64,000 bases of DNA from a virus: positions 35,131 to 99,130 of IMG/VR virus record IMGVR_UViG_3300042294_004161; one strand, written 5' to 3'. The notes beneath the pieces were generated by a model, which was not told the origin of the DNA, made no database searches, and saw only the letters and a program-made list of their open reading frames with translations. This document shows positions 49,005 through 59,049 of the stretch, piece by piece (the first letter of the stretch is position 1; each line of letters starts with the position of its first letter). The position numbers and the translations under genes are program-made.

Positions 49005-51737
49005 TTGTATCAAAGTATATTTTATTCTCGCCAACCAGGAGATGATCAGTACCATTACTTTCTTAGGGATGATAAAAAAGGTATTCAACGTTTTCAATAT
49101 TGGCCTACATTATATAAATTAGATGAATATGGGGAACATGAAACTCTATTTGGAGATAGATGTTCCCCAATTTCTGGAAAATATGATAGAAATGATCATA
49201 CTATTCTAGAAAAAGATATTGATCGTGAATTAGTATTATTACGGGATCTATATTATAAAACAGATGATATGCCTTCTTATCATAATACTGTTTATTTAGA
49301 TATTGAGATTGAAATATTGGGTGCACTTACATCTCAAACTATTAGAGAAGCTAATGCTGAAATAACTGCCATAGCTTTAATAGATGTTTCAACTAAGGAA
49401 AAAATATGTTTTATTTTAGATAAAAATAAAAAAATTGAAGACCTTAATAAAGATGGTAAAATTATTATTTCATGTAAAGATGAAAATACTTTAATAAATA
49501 AATTTTTAGATAAATGGGAACAAATTGATCCTACTATTGTTGTTGGATACAACTCTGATTTCTTTGATATTCCATATTTATATTATCGTATTAAAAGATG
49601 TTTAGGAAATGAGGTATATCGTTTATCACCTATAGGAAAGATTGAAGAAAACATATCTAATGGTAAATCACCAATTAGAATAGGTTTAGTCAATAGTTTA
49701 GATTATATGTTGTTACTTCGTAAGTATGTTATGAAAGAAGAAACATCATATAAATTAGGTGATATAGGATTAAAGTATGTTAACTTAGGTAAAATAGAAT
49801 ATAATGGAAATCTTGATACTTTATTTAGAGACGATCCAAATAAATTTATTGAGTACAACATTAGGGACGTTGAAATTATAGAGGCATTAGAAGAAAAACA
49901 AAAGTTTATTGAATTAACAGTTCTAATATCTCATCTATGTCACGTTCCATATGAATCTATATATTATAATACTACATTAAATGAAGGTGCTATTTTAACA
50001 TATTTAAAACGTAAAAATATAATAGCACCAAATAAACCTACAACAACTAATCCATCAATTAAAGAATTGGAAGTAGGTGATCATATTATTAATCAACGAG
50101 GAACTCCAACAATTGAAGGAATTATATATAGTATAGAAGATAAATTAGTAACTATTAAAACATTATCTAATAAATACATTCAACGTCCTCTTAAAACTGT
50201 AAGAAAAAAAGATTCATATGCTGGAGGATATTTACTTGATCCAATCCCAGGACTATATTCAGATGTAAGTGATCTTGACTTTACTTCATTGTATCCTTCT
50301 ATTATTAAATCTTTGAATTTAGGTGTAGAAACAATGATGGGGAGAATTGTTACTAAAAATAATTATGAACAATATAATTCATTAGAACAACTTAAATTAC
50401 GTGATCCTGAAGAAAAAGTACATATTCAAAAATTAAATAGAAAAACATATGTCTTACAGGATGCTCATGTAAACTTAGGTCAATTAATAGAATTAATAGA
50501 AGATAATAAATGGACTATATCGGCTGCTGGAGCATTCTATAGAACTGATAAAAAAAGTATATCATGTGAAGTATTAGAAGATTGGTTTGATCAAAGAAAT
50601 AAATATAAAGGTCTAAAAAAGAAAGCAGGTAAAGCTGAGGATTGGGAAAAATATAAATTATATGACCTATATCAATTAGCCTTTAAAATCTTACAGAATG
50701 CACTTTATGGTACATATGCTATTAATTCTTGGAGATTTACTGATGGGTATAAGATATGTTCTGCCTCTACAACTAATAGTGGTCAAAGGTTAACTAAAGA
50801 ATCAATTAATTTTACTAACCAATATATCTCAGATCAATTAAATATTGAGTATAAAGAATATACTATCGCGTCAGACACAGATTCATTATACTTACATTTA
50901 ACAGATTTATTAAAACATAGAAATCCAGATTTAGATTATAATGATCGAACAGAAAAAATTCAAAGATTATTAGTTTTAACAGATGAAATACAAAAAGTAG
51001 CTAATGATAATTTGAATAATATATCTAGTGATTTATTTAATATTACTGAAGGACACCATTTTGAATTAAAACAAGAGGTAATTGCTGAAAAAGCATATTG
51101 GTCAGGAAAACGAAGATATGCTATTTACATTGTAAATAAAGAAGGTATTGATGTTGAAGAATTAGATATGAAAGGTTTAGATATTATGAAATCTAATTTT
51201 CCACCATTCTTTAGAGACTTTGGAGAACAAGTTATTAAAAATATATTATTTAGTGTTCCTAAAAAAGATATAGATGAACAAGTACTTAATTTTAGAGAAT
51301 CATTAAGAACAGTAGATTGGAAACAAATTCTTAAACCAACTGGCCTTAAAAAATTTGATGAATATGTTGAACGTTCTCCAGGAGCAGGTGAGATATTCTC
51401 TAAATTAGCATTGAAATGTCCTATTAATACAAAAGCAGCTATATACACAGCAAATATTTTAAAATTTAAAGGATTAGATAAAAAATATCCACCACCACAA
51501 ATAGGTGATAAGATTTATATTGTCTACTTAAAAGAAAATCCGTATCATATAGATGTAATATCATTAAATGGATATGATGATGCTCCTGAACTTCTAGAGT
51601 TTGCTCAAAAATATATTGATAGAGATGGAATTTTTGATGGTGTACTAAGAAATAAGCTTGAAAATGTTTATAAAGACATAGGATGGGGTCAACCAATATT
51701 TAATAGAAAAGTAAATAAATTTTTTACATTTAACTAA
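49005..51737 (+). CDS. DNA polymerase, family B (T4 gp43-like)
   Basis: The 910-residue replicase has a TTG start preceded by an AAAGG-like site. The exonuclease acidic motifs are VYLDIEIEIL near residue 97 and VVGYNSDFFDIPYLYYRI near 180. Motif A is DLDFTSLYPSIIKSLNLG near 425, motif B ILQNALYGTYAIN near 565, and motif C IASDTDSLYLHL near 625. All catalytic acids are present. It is followed directly by the sliding clamp gene. It is likely the main replicative polymerase. Confidence 0.95.
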   Translation: MYQSIFYSRQPGDDQYHYFLRDDKKGIQRFQYWPTLYKLDEYGEHETLFGDRCSPISGKYDRNDHTILEKDIDRELVLLRDLYYKTDDMPSYHNTVYLDIEIEILGALTSQTIREANAEITAIALIDVSTKEKICFILDKNKKIEDLNKDGKIIISCKDENTLINKFLDKWEQIDPTIVVGYNSDFFDIPYLYYRIKRCLGNEVYRLSPIGKIEENISNGKSPIRIGLVNSLDYMLLLRKYVMKEETSYKLGDIGLKYVNLGKIEYNGNLDTLFRDDPNKFIEYNIRDVEIIEALEEKQKFIELTVLISHLCHVPYESIYYNTTLNEGAILTYLKRKNIIAPNKPTTTNPSIKELEVGDHIINQRGTPTIEGIIYSIEDKLVTIKTLSNKYIQRPLKTVRKKDSYAGGYLLDPIPGLYSDVSDLDFTSLYPSIIKSLNLGVETMMGRIVTKNNYEQYNSLEQLKLRDPEEKVHIQKLNRKTYVLQDAHVNLGQLIELIEDNKWTISAAGAFYRTDKKSISCEVLEDWFDQRNKYKGLKKKAGKAEDWEKYKLYDLYQLAFKILQNALYGTYAINSWRFTDGYKICSASTTNSGQRLTKESINFTNQYISDQLNIEYKEYTIASDTDSLYLHLTDLLKHRNPDLDYNDRTEKIQRLLVLTDEIQKVANDNLNNISSDLFNITEGHHFELKQEVIAEKAYWSGKRRYAIYIVNKEGIDVEELDMKGLDIMKSNFPPFFRDFGEQVIKNILFSVPKKDIDEQVLNFRESLRTVDWKQILKPTGLKKFDEYVERSPGAGEIFSKLALKCPINTKAAIYTANILKFKGLDKKYPPPQIGDKIYIVYLKENPYHIDVISLNGYDDAPELLEFAQKYIDRDGIFDGVLRNKLENVYKDIGWGQPIFNRKVNKFFTFN

Positions 51738-51745
51738 ATAAAACA

Positions 51746-52486
51746 ATGATTAATAAAGGTGAATTATTATCGATAATAAATAAATATTATCTAAACGCAA
51801 TGGTTGAAGCAACCAGATGGAATATTGAAAATAATACAGTAACAATTAGATTCAATTCTCCATCAAAAGAAATGATTGGTGAAGTAAAAGCAACAGGTTT
51901 TCCAATAGAAGACTCTAACATAGCTGTAAGTAATACAACTCAATTAATTAAACTTATTTCAATAACAAATAATTTTTTAGAACTTAATTATCAAAAGACA
52001 AATAAATTTATTTCTAAATTAATCATCTCTGATAATCAGTTTACATTAAATTATGCTTTAGCTGATATTATGTTGATTCCTAAAGTAGGTGAAGTAAATG
52101 ATATAGATGAATGGGATATTACAGCACCCCTAGATAATGAAGCTATAGGTGCCATTGTTAAAGCTAAATCAGCATTAAATGAAAGTGAAACAGTAGTAAT
52201 TAAACCATATCTTAACCCAGAAAATGAGTTTCAAATAGAAATGGAATTTGGAGGTAATGTAGAGTATGCTAATAAAGTTTCATTTTATATTCCAAATGCA
52301 GTTAAAAATAATGAAGTAAGTAATTTTAAAGAATATTATAATTCTAATATTATTAAAGAAATAATGTATTGTAATAAAGATATGAGTAGAGGAAATATCA
52401 GTATTAAATTAGATGGAATAATGAAATTAGAATTTGAAAATGAAAAAATTAAAAGTACCTATTATCTAGTATCAAAAGAAATTTAA
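51746..52486 (+). CDS. DNA polymerase sliding clamp (T4 gp45-like)
   Basis: The 246-residue protein has the gp45-type clamp pattern: an N-terminal LLSIINKYYLNAMVEATRWN helix/strand, TTQLIKLISITNNFLELNYQ, and a second domain beginning near AIGAIVKAKSALNESETVVI. The length is close to T4 gp45 (228). It forms a trimeric ring that tethers the polymerase. It starts 8 nt after the polymerase, and the clamp-loader genes lie 2.6 kb downstream. Confidence 0.85.
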   Translation: MINKGELLSIINKYYLNAMVEATRWNIENNTVTIRFNSPSKEMIGEVKATGFPIEDSNIAVSNTTQLIKLISITNNFLELNYQKTNKFISKLIISDNQFTLNYALADIMLIPKVGEVNDIDEWDITAPLDNEAIGAIVKAKSALNESETVVIKPYLNPENEFQIEMEFGGNVEYANKVSFYIPNAVKNNEVSNFKEYYNSNIIKEIMYCNKDMSRGNISIKLDGIMKLEFENEKIKSTYYLVSKEI

Positions 52487-52522
52487 AGCAATATATTTAT
52501 ATATATCAAAATAAATGTTTTG

Positions 52523-52554
52523 CTTGGCTATATTAAAAAGTTTTCGTATATTGT
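52523..52554 (+). promoter_or_regulatory. class E promoter before chaperonin operon
   Basis: CTTGG at 52523-52527, 18 nt, GTATATTGT at 52546-52554, ending 19 nt before the ATG at 52574. A class L-like ATATTTATAT also lies at 52493-52502. Confidence 0.5.
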
Positions 52555-52573
52555 ACGTTATAAATAATAAAAC

Positions 52574-52873
52574 ATGAGTTATACAATTATTAAAGATCCC
52601 GCCCTTGAGCCATTTTTCCTATCTAAAGATCAATACTGTTATACAGTGTTTGAGAACATAGTTCCTACTAATACTTCAACTAGAGGTAGAAAGTCAGCGG
52701 ATGGTAAAGAATATCAAAGAGCATATGGTCATTATTCAAAATTATCATCTGCTGTGAATGCTGTTATTAAACTTAAAACAGACACAAAATCAAATCAATA
52801 TGATAGTTTAACATCATATTTGGATGAAATTAAACAACAAGAACAACAATTAAAAAATCTATTAAAAATATGA
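52574..52873 (+). CDS. small conserved-looking phage protein
   Basis: The 99-residue product has an N-terminal YTIIKDPALEPFFLSKDQYC segment, a basic RGRKSADGKEYQRAYGHYSK stretch and a coiled-coil end. The pattern recurs in other T4-like phages as a small protein of unknown role, from memory. It overlaps groES by 4 bases and leads the chaperonin operon. Confidence 0.6.
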   Translation: MSYTIIKDPALEPFFLSKDQYCYTVFENIVPTNTSTRGRKSADGKEYQRAYGHYSKLSSAVNAVIKLKTDTKSNQYDSLTSYLDEIKQQEQQLKNLLKI

Positions 52874-53163
52874 AATTAGAAGCTTTGTACAATGCGGTTA
52901 TAGTTAAACCGGTCGAACCAGAAGAAGAGTTACATGGTAACATTATTGTTCCTGATTTAGGAAATGAAAAAAACAAAACAGCTGAAGTTGTAGCTGTAGG
53001 TCCAGGATATTATTCTGCAACTGGAGTATTTATTGAAACTATTTTAAAAGTAGGAGAAGTTGTAATACTACCTACTATGGGATTTAGTAAAATGGAATTC
53101 CAAGGAGAAGAGTATTGGTTAGGACCTGAGAATCAAATACTTGGTAAAATTACAAAAAACTAA
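52870..53163 (+). CDS. groES: GroES-like co-chaperonin
   Basis: The 97-residue protein starts LEALYNAVIVKPVEPEEELHGNIIVP, the GroES pattern with the mobile loop at about 16-35. TAEVVAVGPGYYS, VVILPTMGFSKMEFQGEEY and an ILGKI end follow. The length equals bacterial GroES and is closer to it than to T4 gp31 (111). It is immediately upstream of a complete groEL, so it caps the phage chaperonin. Confidence 0.92.
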   Translation: MKLEALYNAVIVKPVEPEEELHGNIIVPDLGNEKNKTAEVVAVGPGYYSATGVFIETILKVGEVVILPTMGFSKMEFQGEEYWLGPENQILGKITKN

Positions 53164-53168
53164 AATAA

Positions 53169-54787
<1,619 letters not shown>

Positions 54788-54788
<1 letters not shown>

Positions 54789-55054
54789 TGGATTTTCAAC
54801 CAAATGAAAAATTAGTTGAAATAGCCCATAGAATTAAAGGAAAGGGTGATACTTGGTCGTTAATAGAAAATGACCAGGTATACTCTTCTTTAACTGAGGT
54901 ATTAAATGCTTATTATTTGTTATCACCTGATCCAAAACCTTCTGCCTTTAGGCTTGAACCTATGAATGGAGTTTGTTATCTTATAACCACAGAATATATA
55001 GAAATACCTAAACCACAAGTTAAAAAATATAATTTATACGGTGATGAGGAATAA
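54788..55054 (+). CDS. small protein between groEL and clamp loader
   Basis: An 88-residue product whose ATG overlaps the groEL stop (TAATG). It has PNEKLVEIAHRIKGKGDTWS, a short helical centre and a β end (YLITTEYIEIPKPQVKKYNL). It overlaps the gp44-like gene by 11 bases. No family was recognised. The tight overlaps suggest it belongs to the replisome or chaperonin operon. Confidence 0.55.
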
Positions 55055-55967
55055 AAAAGAACATACTCTTTGGGTTGAAAAATACAGACCTGATACTTTA
55101 GAAGGTTATATGTGTAGTCCTGAAAATAGGAATAAATTTGAAGAATATATTAGTACACAAGATATTCCACATCTTTTATTCGCTGGCAAACCAGGTTCAG
55201 GAAAATCAACAATTGCTAAAATATTAGCAAATAATATTGATTGTGATTTTATTTATTTGAATGCTACTGATGAAAGAGGTATTGATGTGATGAGAGAAAA
55301 AATTGGATCATTTGCATCAGCTGGTTCATTTAAACCTCTTAAAATAGTAATACTAGATGAAGCTACTCATATCTTACAAGCATCTCAAGTGATTCTATTA
55401 AACATGATAGAAACATATAGTTTAAATACTCGTTTTATTTTAACAGGTAATTATCCTGAAAGATTAATTGAACCATTAAGAAGTAGACTTCAAGAATTTA
55501 AATTAGAACCACCAACTAAAAAAACAGTTGCTCATCATATTGTTAACATTTTAACTAAAGAAAATGTAGAATTTGAGTTAGAAGATGTAGCTGTAGTTGT
55601 TAAAAAATTCTATCCTGATTTTAGAAAAACAATTAATAGTTGTCAAAAACAAACTATTGATAATAAATTAGTTTTAGATAAATCATCAAGTGTGATAGAT
55701 GATTATAAAAATCAAGTATTAGAAGAACTCACATCACCAACATCCAAATCATTTAATTCAATCAGACAATTAATTGCTAACTCAGGTTCAAATGAATTTG
55801 AAGAACTATTCAGATTTTTATATGATAAATCATCTATATATTCTCCAGGGAATGAAGGAATGATAGCAATTCATATTAATGAATACTCATATCAATCTAA
55901 TTTTGTTTTAGATAAAGAAATAAATTGTATGGGATTAATAGCTCGTTTGCTTGAATTAAAAAAATGA
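55044..55967 (+). CDS. clamp loader large subunit (T4 gp44-like AAA+ ATPase)
   Basis: About 307 residues from ATG 55044; a GTG three bases upstream is possible. It has WVEKYRPDTLEGY at the start, Walker A LLFAGKPGSGKSTIAKILAN near residue 47, Walker B IVILDEATH near 105, the sensor 1 segment RFILTGNYPERL, and the arginine-finger-type LRSRLQEFKL. It loads the gp45-like ring at primer ends. The partner small subunit lies 0.4 kb downstream. Confidence 0.9.
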   Translation: MRNKKEHTLWVEKYRPDTLEGYMCSPENRNKFEEYISTQDIPHLLFAGKPGSGKSTIAKILANNIDCDFIYLNATDERGIDVMREKIGSFASAGSFKPLKIVILDEATHILQASQVILLNMIETYSLNTRFILTGNYPERLIEPLRSRLQEFKLEPPTKKTVAHHIVNILTKENVEFELEDVAVVVKKFYPDFRKTINSCQKQTIDNKLVLDKSSSVIDDYKNQVLEELTSPTSKSFNSIRQLIANSGSNEFEELFRFLYDKSSIYSPGNEGMIAIHINEYSYQSNFVLDKEINCMGLIARLLELKK

Positions 55968-56176
55968 AAACATTTATAACATACCTATTAAGTTGGATTT
56001 CAAATAACTTGTCTGTACCATTTTGGATTATAGGGCATGTACATTTAAGTACTAACATATATGAAGACATACATGAAATACTAATGTCTTTAGGTATGAA
56101 TATTATAGTAGCAATTGGATTTTATTTAGACTTTAAAAAATATAAAAATGAACAACAACAAACAAATGAATCTTAA
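55964..56176 (+). CDS. small membrane protein
   Basis: The 70-residue product overlaps the clamp loader stop (ATGA) and has two modest hydrophobic helices (FITYLLSWISNNLSVPFWII and MNIIVAIGFYLDF). A polar Gln/Asn tail follows. It also overlaps the next gene by 29 bases. Function unknown. Confidence 0.5.
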   Translation: MKTFITYLLSWISNNLSVPFWIIGHVHLSTNIYEDIHEILMSLGMNIIVAIGFYLDFKKYKNEQQQTNES

Positions 56177-56411
56177 TATTGATATTAAGAACACAACCCC
56201 AGTAATCTCTGAAGATGGAGGAATGGTATTTCAAGAAGGCTTTATTTTACGACGGGTTTCAAAATTTATATCTGGAACATCAGAAGATGGTATTATACCG
56301 GTTCCAGTATTCTTTGATGTCAAAAGTGGTAGAGTATTGATTGATATGTTACCTAAAGAACTTAGAGATGAGTTCCAAGAAATCTATGACAAAGAAGACT
56401 CAACCAAGTAA
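56148..56411 (+). CDS. small unknown protein before clamp loader small subunit
   Basis: The 87-residue product (or 81 from ATG 56166) is mainly β with GGMVFQEGFILRRVSKFISG and PVPVFFDVKSGRVLIDMLPK, then an acidic helix. It overlaps both neighbours. The sequence pattern is seen in clamp-loader operons of T4-like phages as I recall, but no function is known. Confidence 0.55.
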   Translation: MNNNKQMNLNIDIKNTTPVISEDGGMVFQEGFILRRVSKFISGTSEDGIIPVPVFFDVKSGRVLIDMLPKELRDEFQEIYDKEDSTK

Positions 56412-56838
56412 TTTTACTATATTTAATTGGGTAAATAATATTACATTTGATAAAAAACCATGGGACTCATTTACAAATGAACAAAAAAATATATTCGCAC
56501 CTTATATAATTCATAGAGTAATATCATTAGAACCAAGTTATATTCATATAGCAAATATAGTACAAAAAATTCCTCATACTGAAAAAGAAAAAATACATAA
56601 TATATATTTAAACATGTTACCTAAAAGAAAAATATTTAACAAATATATTAAGAATCAATCTGAAAATACTTATCAAGAAATATCTAAACATCTTTCTGAG
56701 TATTTTATTTGTTCTTTAGGAGAAGCAGAAGACTATATTGATATTCTTCGTAAAGAAGGAGTAAGAAGTATCTTATGGGAAATGGGAATTGAAGAAAAAG
56801 AAGTTGATAAATTAATTAAAACTGCTAAAATTAAATAA
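56386..56838 (+). CDS. clamp loader small subunit (T4 gp62-like)
   Basis: About 150 residues from ATG 56386; upstream codons belong to the overlapping gene. The product is all-helical: TIFNWVNNITFDKKPWDSFT, FAPYIIHRVISLEPSYIHIA, and a C-terminal EDYIDILRKEGVRSILWEMG. These resemble gp62-type loader subunits, shorter than T4's 187 residues. Position downstream of the gp44-like gene supports the call. It overlaps the DUF1599 gene by one base. Confidence 0.7.
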   Translation: MTKKTQPSNFTIFNWVNNITFDKKPWDSFTNEQKNIFAPYIIHRVISLEPSYIHIANIVQKIPHTEKEKIHNIYLNMLPKRKIFNKYIKNQSENTYQEISKHLSEYFICSLGEAEDYIDILRKEGVRSILWEMGIEEKEVDKLIKTAKIK

Positions 56839-57176
56839 TGAATAGTGTAAAATACTTTGAGGAAAAATATCCTAATTTATCTAAAGAATTTAAGAATATC
56901 CAGCAAGAACAATATAATATGTTCGCTGAAAAAATGCTATCATATGGTATTGATAATATAGCTATGGGTACATCATTAGAGACTGAAGATGATATTAAAT
57001 TATCATTAACATCTATTTGGATTAGGATGAATGATAAGATGAATAGATTAAAAAATTTAGTATTAAAAGGTAATAGAAATCCACTAATTAATGAACCAAC
57101 ATTAGATTCTTGGAAAGATCTAACTAATTATGCTATTATAGCTCAATTAGTAACAACAGGAAAATGGAAGAAATAA
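56838..57176 (+). CDS. DUF1599 / nucleotide-modification-associated protein
   Basis: The 112-residue helical product contains SIWIRMNDKMNRLKNLVLKG and EPTLDSWKDLTNYAIIAQLV, the core of DUF1599 (Pfam nucleotide modification associated domain 1, from memory). These proteins often sit beside phage base-modification enzymes. Their role is unproven. It overlaps the gp62-like gene and the next glycosyltransferase. Confidence 0.68.
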   Translation: MNSVKYFEEKYPNLSKEFKNIQQEQYNMFAEKMLSYGIDNIAMGTSLETEDDIKLSLTSIWIRMNDKMNRLKNLVLKGNRNPLINEPTLDSWKDLTNYAIIAQLVTTGKWKK

Positions 57177-57772
57177 AACCTAAATTTAGTTTTATTATAC
57201 CTTGTTGGGAACAAACACATTTACTAAAATGTTTACTTCAAAGTATTATATGTCAAACTTATAGCAATTGGGAAGCTATTTTAATCCATGATGGAGTTGA
57301 TTTATCTCATAAATCTAATCTTAAAGAATATCTTAATGATCCTAGATTTTTTTATACTTCAACTTCTGAAAGATATGGTTATTGGGGACATAAAAGTAGA
57401 ATAATAGGAACAACTCTTAGTTTAGGAGATTGGATTATTCATTCTAATGATGATAATTATTTTGTTCCTATATTATTAGAAGAAATTGTAAATATTATAA
57501 GTTTAAACTCTGAAGTAAATTTTATTTATTGGGATATGATTTTAGGTAAATATAAAAATGAACATAGTCATAATAAAAAAGATTATGGACATTTTATCCC
57601 TAAAATCCAACATAGTTATATGGATTGGGGACAATTTACAACTAAAAAAGAAATTATATCTAAATATTATATCCAATATGAAGAAGCAGCAGCAGATGGA
57701 ACTTTAATAGAAAATATGAAACATGAATTAATCCCTGCTTATATAGATAAAGTTTTATTTGTCCATAATTAA
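57164..57772 (+). CDS. family 2-like glycosyltransferase
   Basis: The 202-residue protein begins FSFIIPCWEQTHLLKCLLQS and QTYSNWEAILIHDGVD, the GT-A family 2 opening. A conserved acidic site follows in GDWIIHSNDDNYFVPILLEE. It overlaps the DUF1599 gene by 13 bases. It might glycosylate modified bases or virion proteins; DNA-glycan linkage is a speculative reading of the context. Confidence 0.75.
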   Translation: MEEIKPKFSFIIPCWEQTHLLKCLLQSIICQTYSNWEAILIHDGVDLSHKSNLKEYLNDPRFFYTSTSERYGYWGHKSRIIGTTLSLGDWIIHSNDDNYFVPILLEEIVNIISLNSEVNFIYWDMILGKYKNEHSHNKKDYGHFIPKIQHSYMDWGQFTTKKEIISKYYIQYEEAAADGTLIENMKHELIPAYIDKVLFVHN

Positions 57773-57815
57773 AAAACTAGTAATATGGAAAATATAACTG
57801 AAATATTTAATAAAT

Positions 57816-58760
57816 ATGAGTAAAAAATTACCTCAAATTGTAGAATTTATTAAAACATCTCCTTTAAGAGATGTAGACTACAGTTATCAAAAATCAATTT
57901 CTTTTAGTCAATTTTCAACATTTCATAGTTGTCCTAAAAAATGGTTTTTACAATATAAACAAAAACATTATTCTCCATCCTCAATCCATATGACTTTTGG
58001 AACAGGGTTACATGAAACTATTCAACATTACTTAACAACCATGTATGAATATAGTGTTGCTGAAGCAGATAGAATTAATTTAGAAGAACATTTTGAAGAT
58101 AGTTTTAGAAGAGCATATTTAAAAGATTATAAATCTAATAAAAATGTACATTTTAGCAATCCTGAAGAAATGAATGAGTTTTATAAAGATGGTTTAGAAA
58201 TTATTCGTTTTTTAAAAAAAAAGAAAGGAAAATATTTTAGTAAAAGGGGATGGCATTTGGTAGGATGTGAGGTTCCAATTACAATAACTCCTAATTCTGA
58301 GTATCAAAATGTTTTATATAAGGGTTATTTAGATGTAGTTTTATATCATGAACCATCAGATACTTTTGAGATCATAGACATCAAAACAAGTACCTCAGGA
58401 TGGTCAGACAGAGAAAAAAAAGATGAAATAAAGCAGATGCAACTTATTTTATATAAAAACTTTTTCTCTAAACAATTCAGTATCCCAGTTGACAATATTA
58501 ACATTAAATTCTTTATAGTTAAACGTAAAGTATGGGAAAATTCCGACTACCCTATATCTCGCATACAAGAGTATATTCCATCATCTGGTAAGGTGAAATT
58601 AAACAGATCTATAAATTATATGGATGATTTTATAAAAGAGATATTTAATAAAGATGGAACATATATTGGTAAAGAATTCCAACCCAACCCATCAGTTAAC
58701 AGTTGTAAGTACTGTATATTCAATGATAAACCAGACTTATGTAATAAAGGGGTGGTTTGA
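57816..58760 (+). CDS. PD-(D/E)XK nuclease with four-Cys cluster (RecB/Cas4-like)
   Basis: The 314-residue product has SQFSTFHSCPKKWFLQYKQK near residue 30, FGTGLHETIQHYL, and the nuclease core GYLDVVLYHEPSDTFEIIDI followed by KTS near 190. The C-terminal SCKYCIFNDKPDLC, with one upstream Cys, makes a C...C-x2-C-x8-C set like the Fe-S clusters of AddB and Cas4. It is likely a 5'-3' or flap exonuclease in recombination or DNA degradation. It is the last gene of the replication block. Confidence 0.8.
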   Translation: MSKKLPQIVEFIKTSPLRDVDYSYQKSISFSQFSTFHSCPKKWFLQYKQKHYSPSSIHMTFGTGLHETIQHYLTTMYEYSVAEADRINLEEHFEDSFRRAYLKDYKSNKNVHFSNPEEMNEFYKDGLEIIRFLKKKKGKYFSKRGWHLVGCEVPITITPNSEYQNVLYKGYLDVVLYHEPSDTFEIIDIKTSTSGWSDREKKDEIKQMQLILYKNFFSKQFSIPVDNINIKFFIVKRKVWENSDYPISRIQEYIPSSGKVKLNRSINYMDDFIKEIFNKDGTYIGKEFQPNPSVNSCKYCIFNDKPDLCNKGVV

Positions 58761-58771
58761 TAAATTTTTAT

Positions 58772-58781
58772 ATATTTATAT
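58772..58781 (+). promoter_or_regulatory. class L-like motif before RHH gene
   Basis: ATATTTATAT lies 20 nt before the ATG at 58802. Confidence 0.4.
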
Positions 58782-58801
58782 ACAAACATTAAAATAATAT
58801 T

Positions 58802-58999
58802 ATGAGCAAAAAAGAAATGACACTCACTTCTGTAAAAGTACAAAGTGATTTATTTGAAGAATTTAAAGTAGCAACTGTTAGGTATAAATTCTCTCTTCAA
58901 AAATTAACTGAAAGATCTATTCATCTTTATCTTACTGATGAGACTTTTAGAAGACAAGTCCATAACCACACAGATATTGATTTTGAAAAAAACATATAA
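58802..58999 (+). CDS. ribbon-helix-helix (CopG-like) putative regulator
   Basis: The 65-residue product has TLTSVKVQSDLFEEFKVATV followed by SLQKLTERSIHLYL, the strand-helix-helix layout of CopG/Arc-type DNA binders. It is monocistronic between the nuclease gene and the second glycan cluster. It could control the class E or class L promoters; there is no direct evidence. Confidence 0.6.
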   Translation: MSKKEMTLTSVKVQSDLFEEFKVATVRYKFSLQKLTERSIHLYLTDETFRRQVHNHTDIDFEKNI

Positions 59000-59002
59000 A
59001 TG

Positions 59003-59034
59003 TTTGGAAATGAAAAATAGTTTTATTACATTAT
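59003..59034 (+). promoter_or_regulatory. class E promoter before second glycan cluster
   Basis: TTTGG at 59003-59007, 18 nt, TTACATTAT at 59026-59034. The ATG is at 59050. Confidence 0.55.
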
Positions 59035-59049
59035 AAAATACACTAAGTT

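Noticed and set aside
52515-52577. 20-codon frame before the 52574 gene with an ATGA overlap
   Set aside because: It covers the promoter region itself and has no coding character; the overlap is likely chance.
57785-57823. 12-codon frame before the RecB-like nuclease, possible leader peptide
   Set aside because: No hairpin or repeat pattern suggests attenuation, and frames this short arise often in AT-rich gaps.
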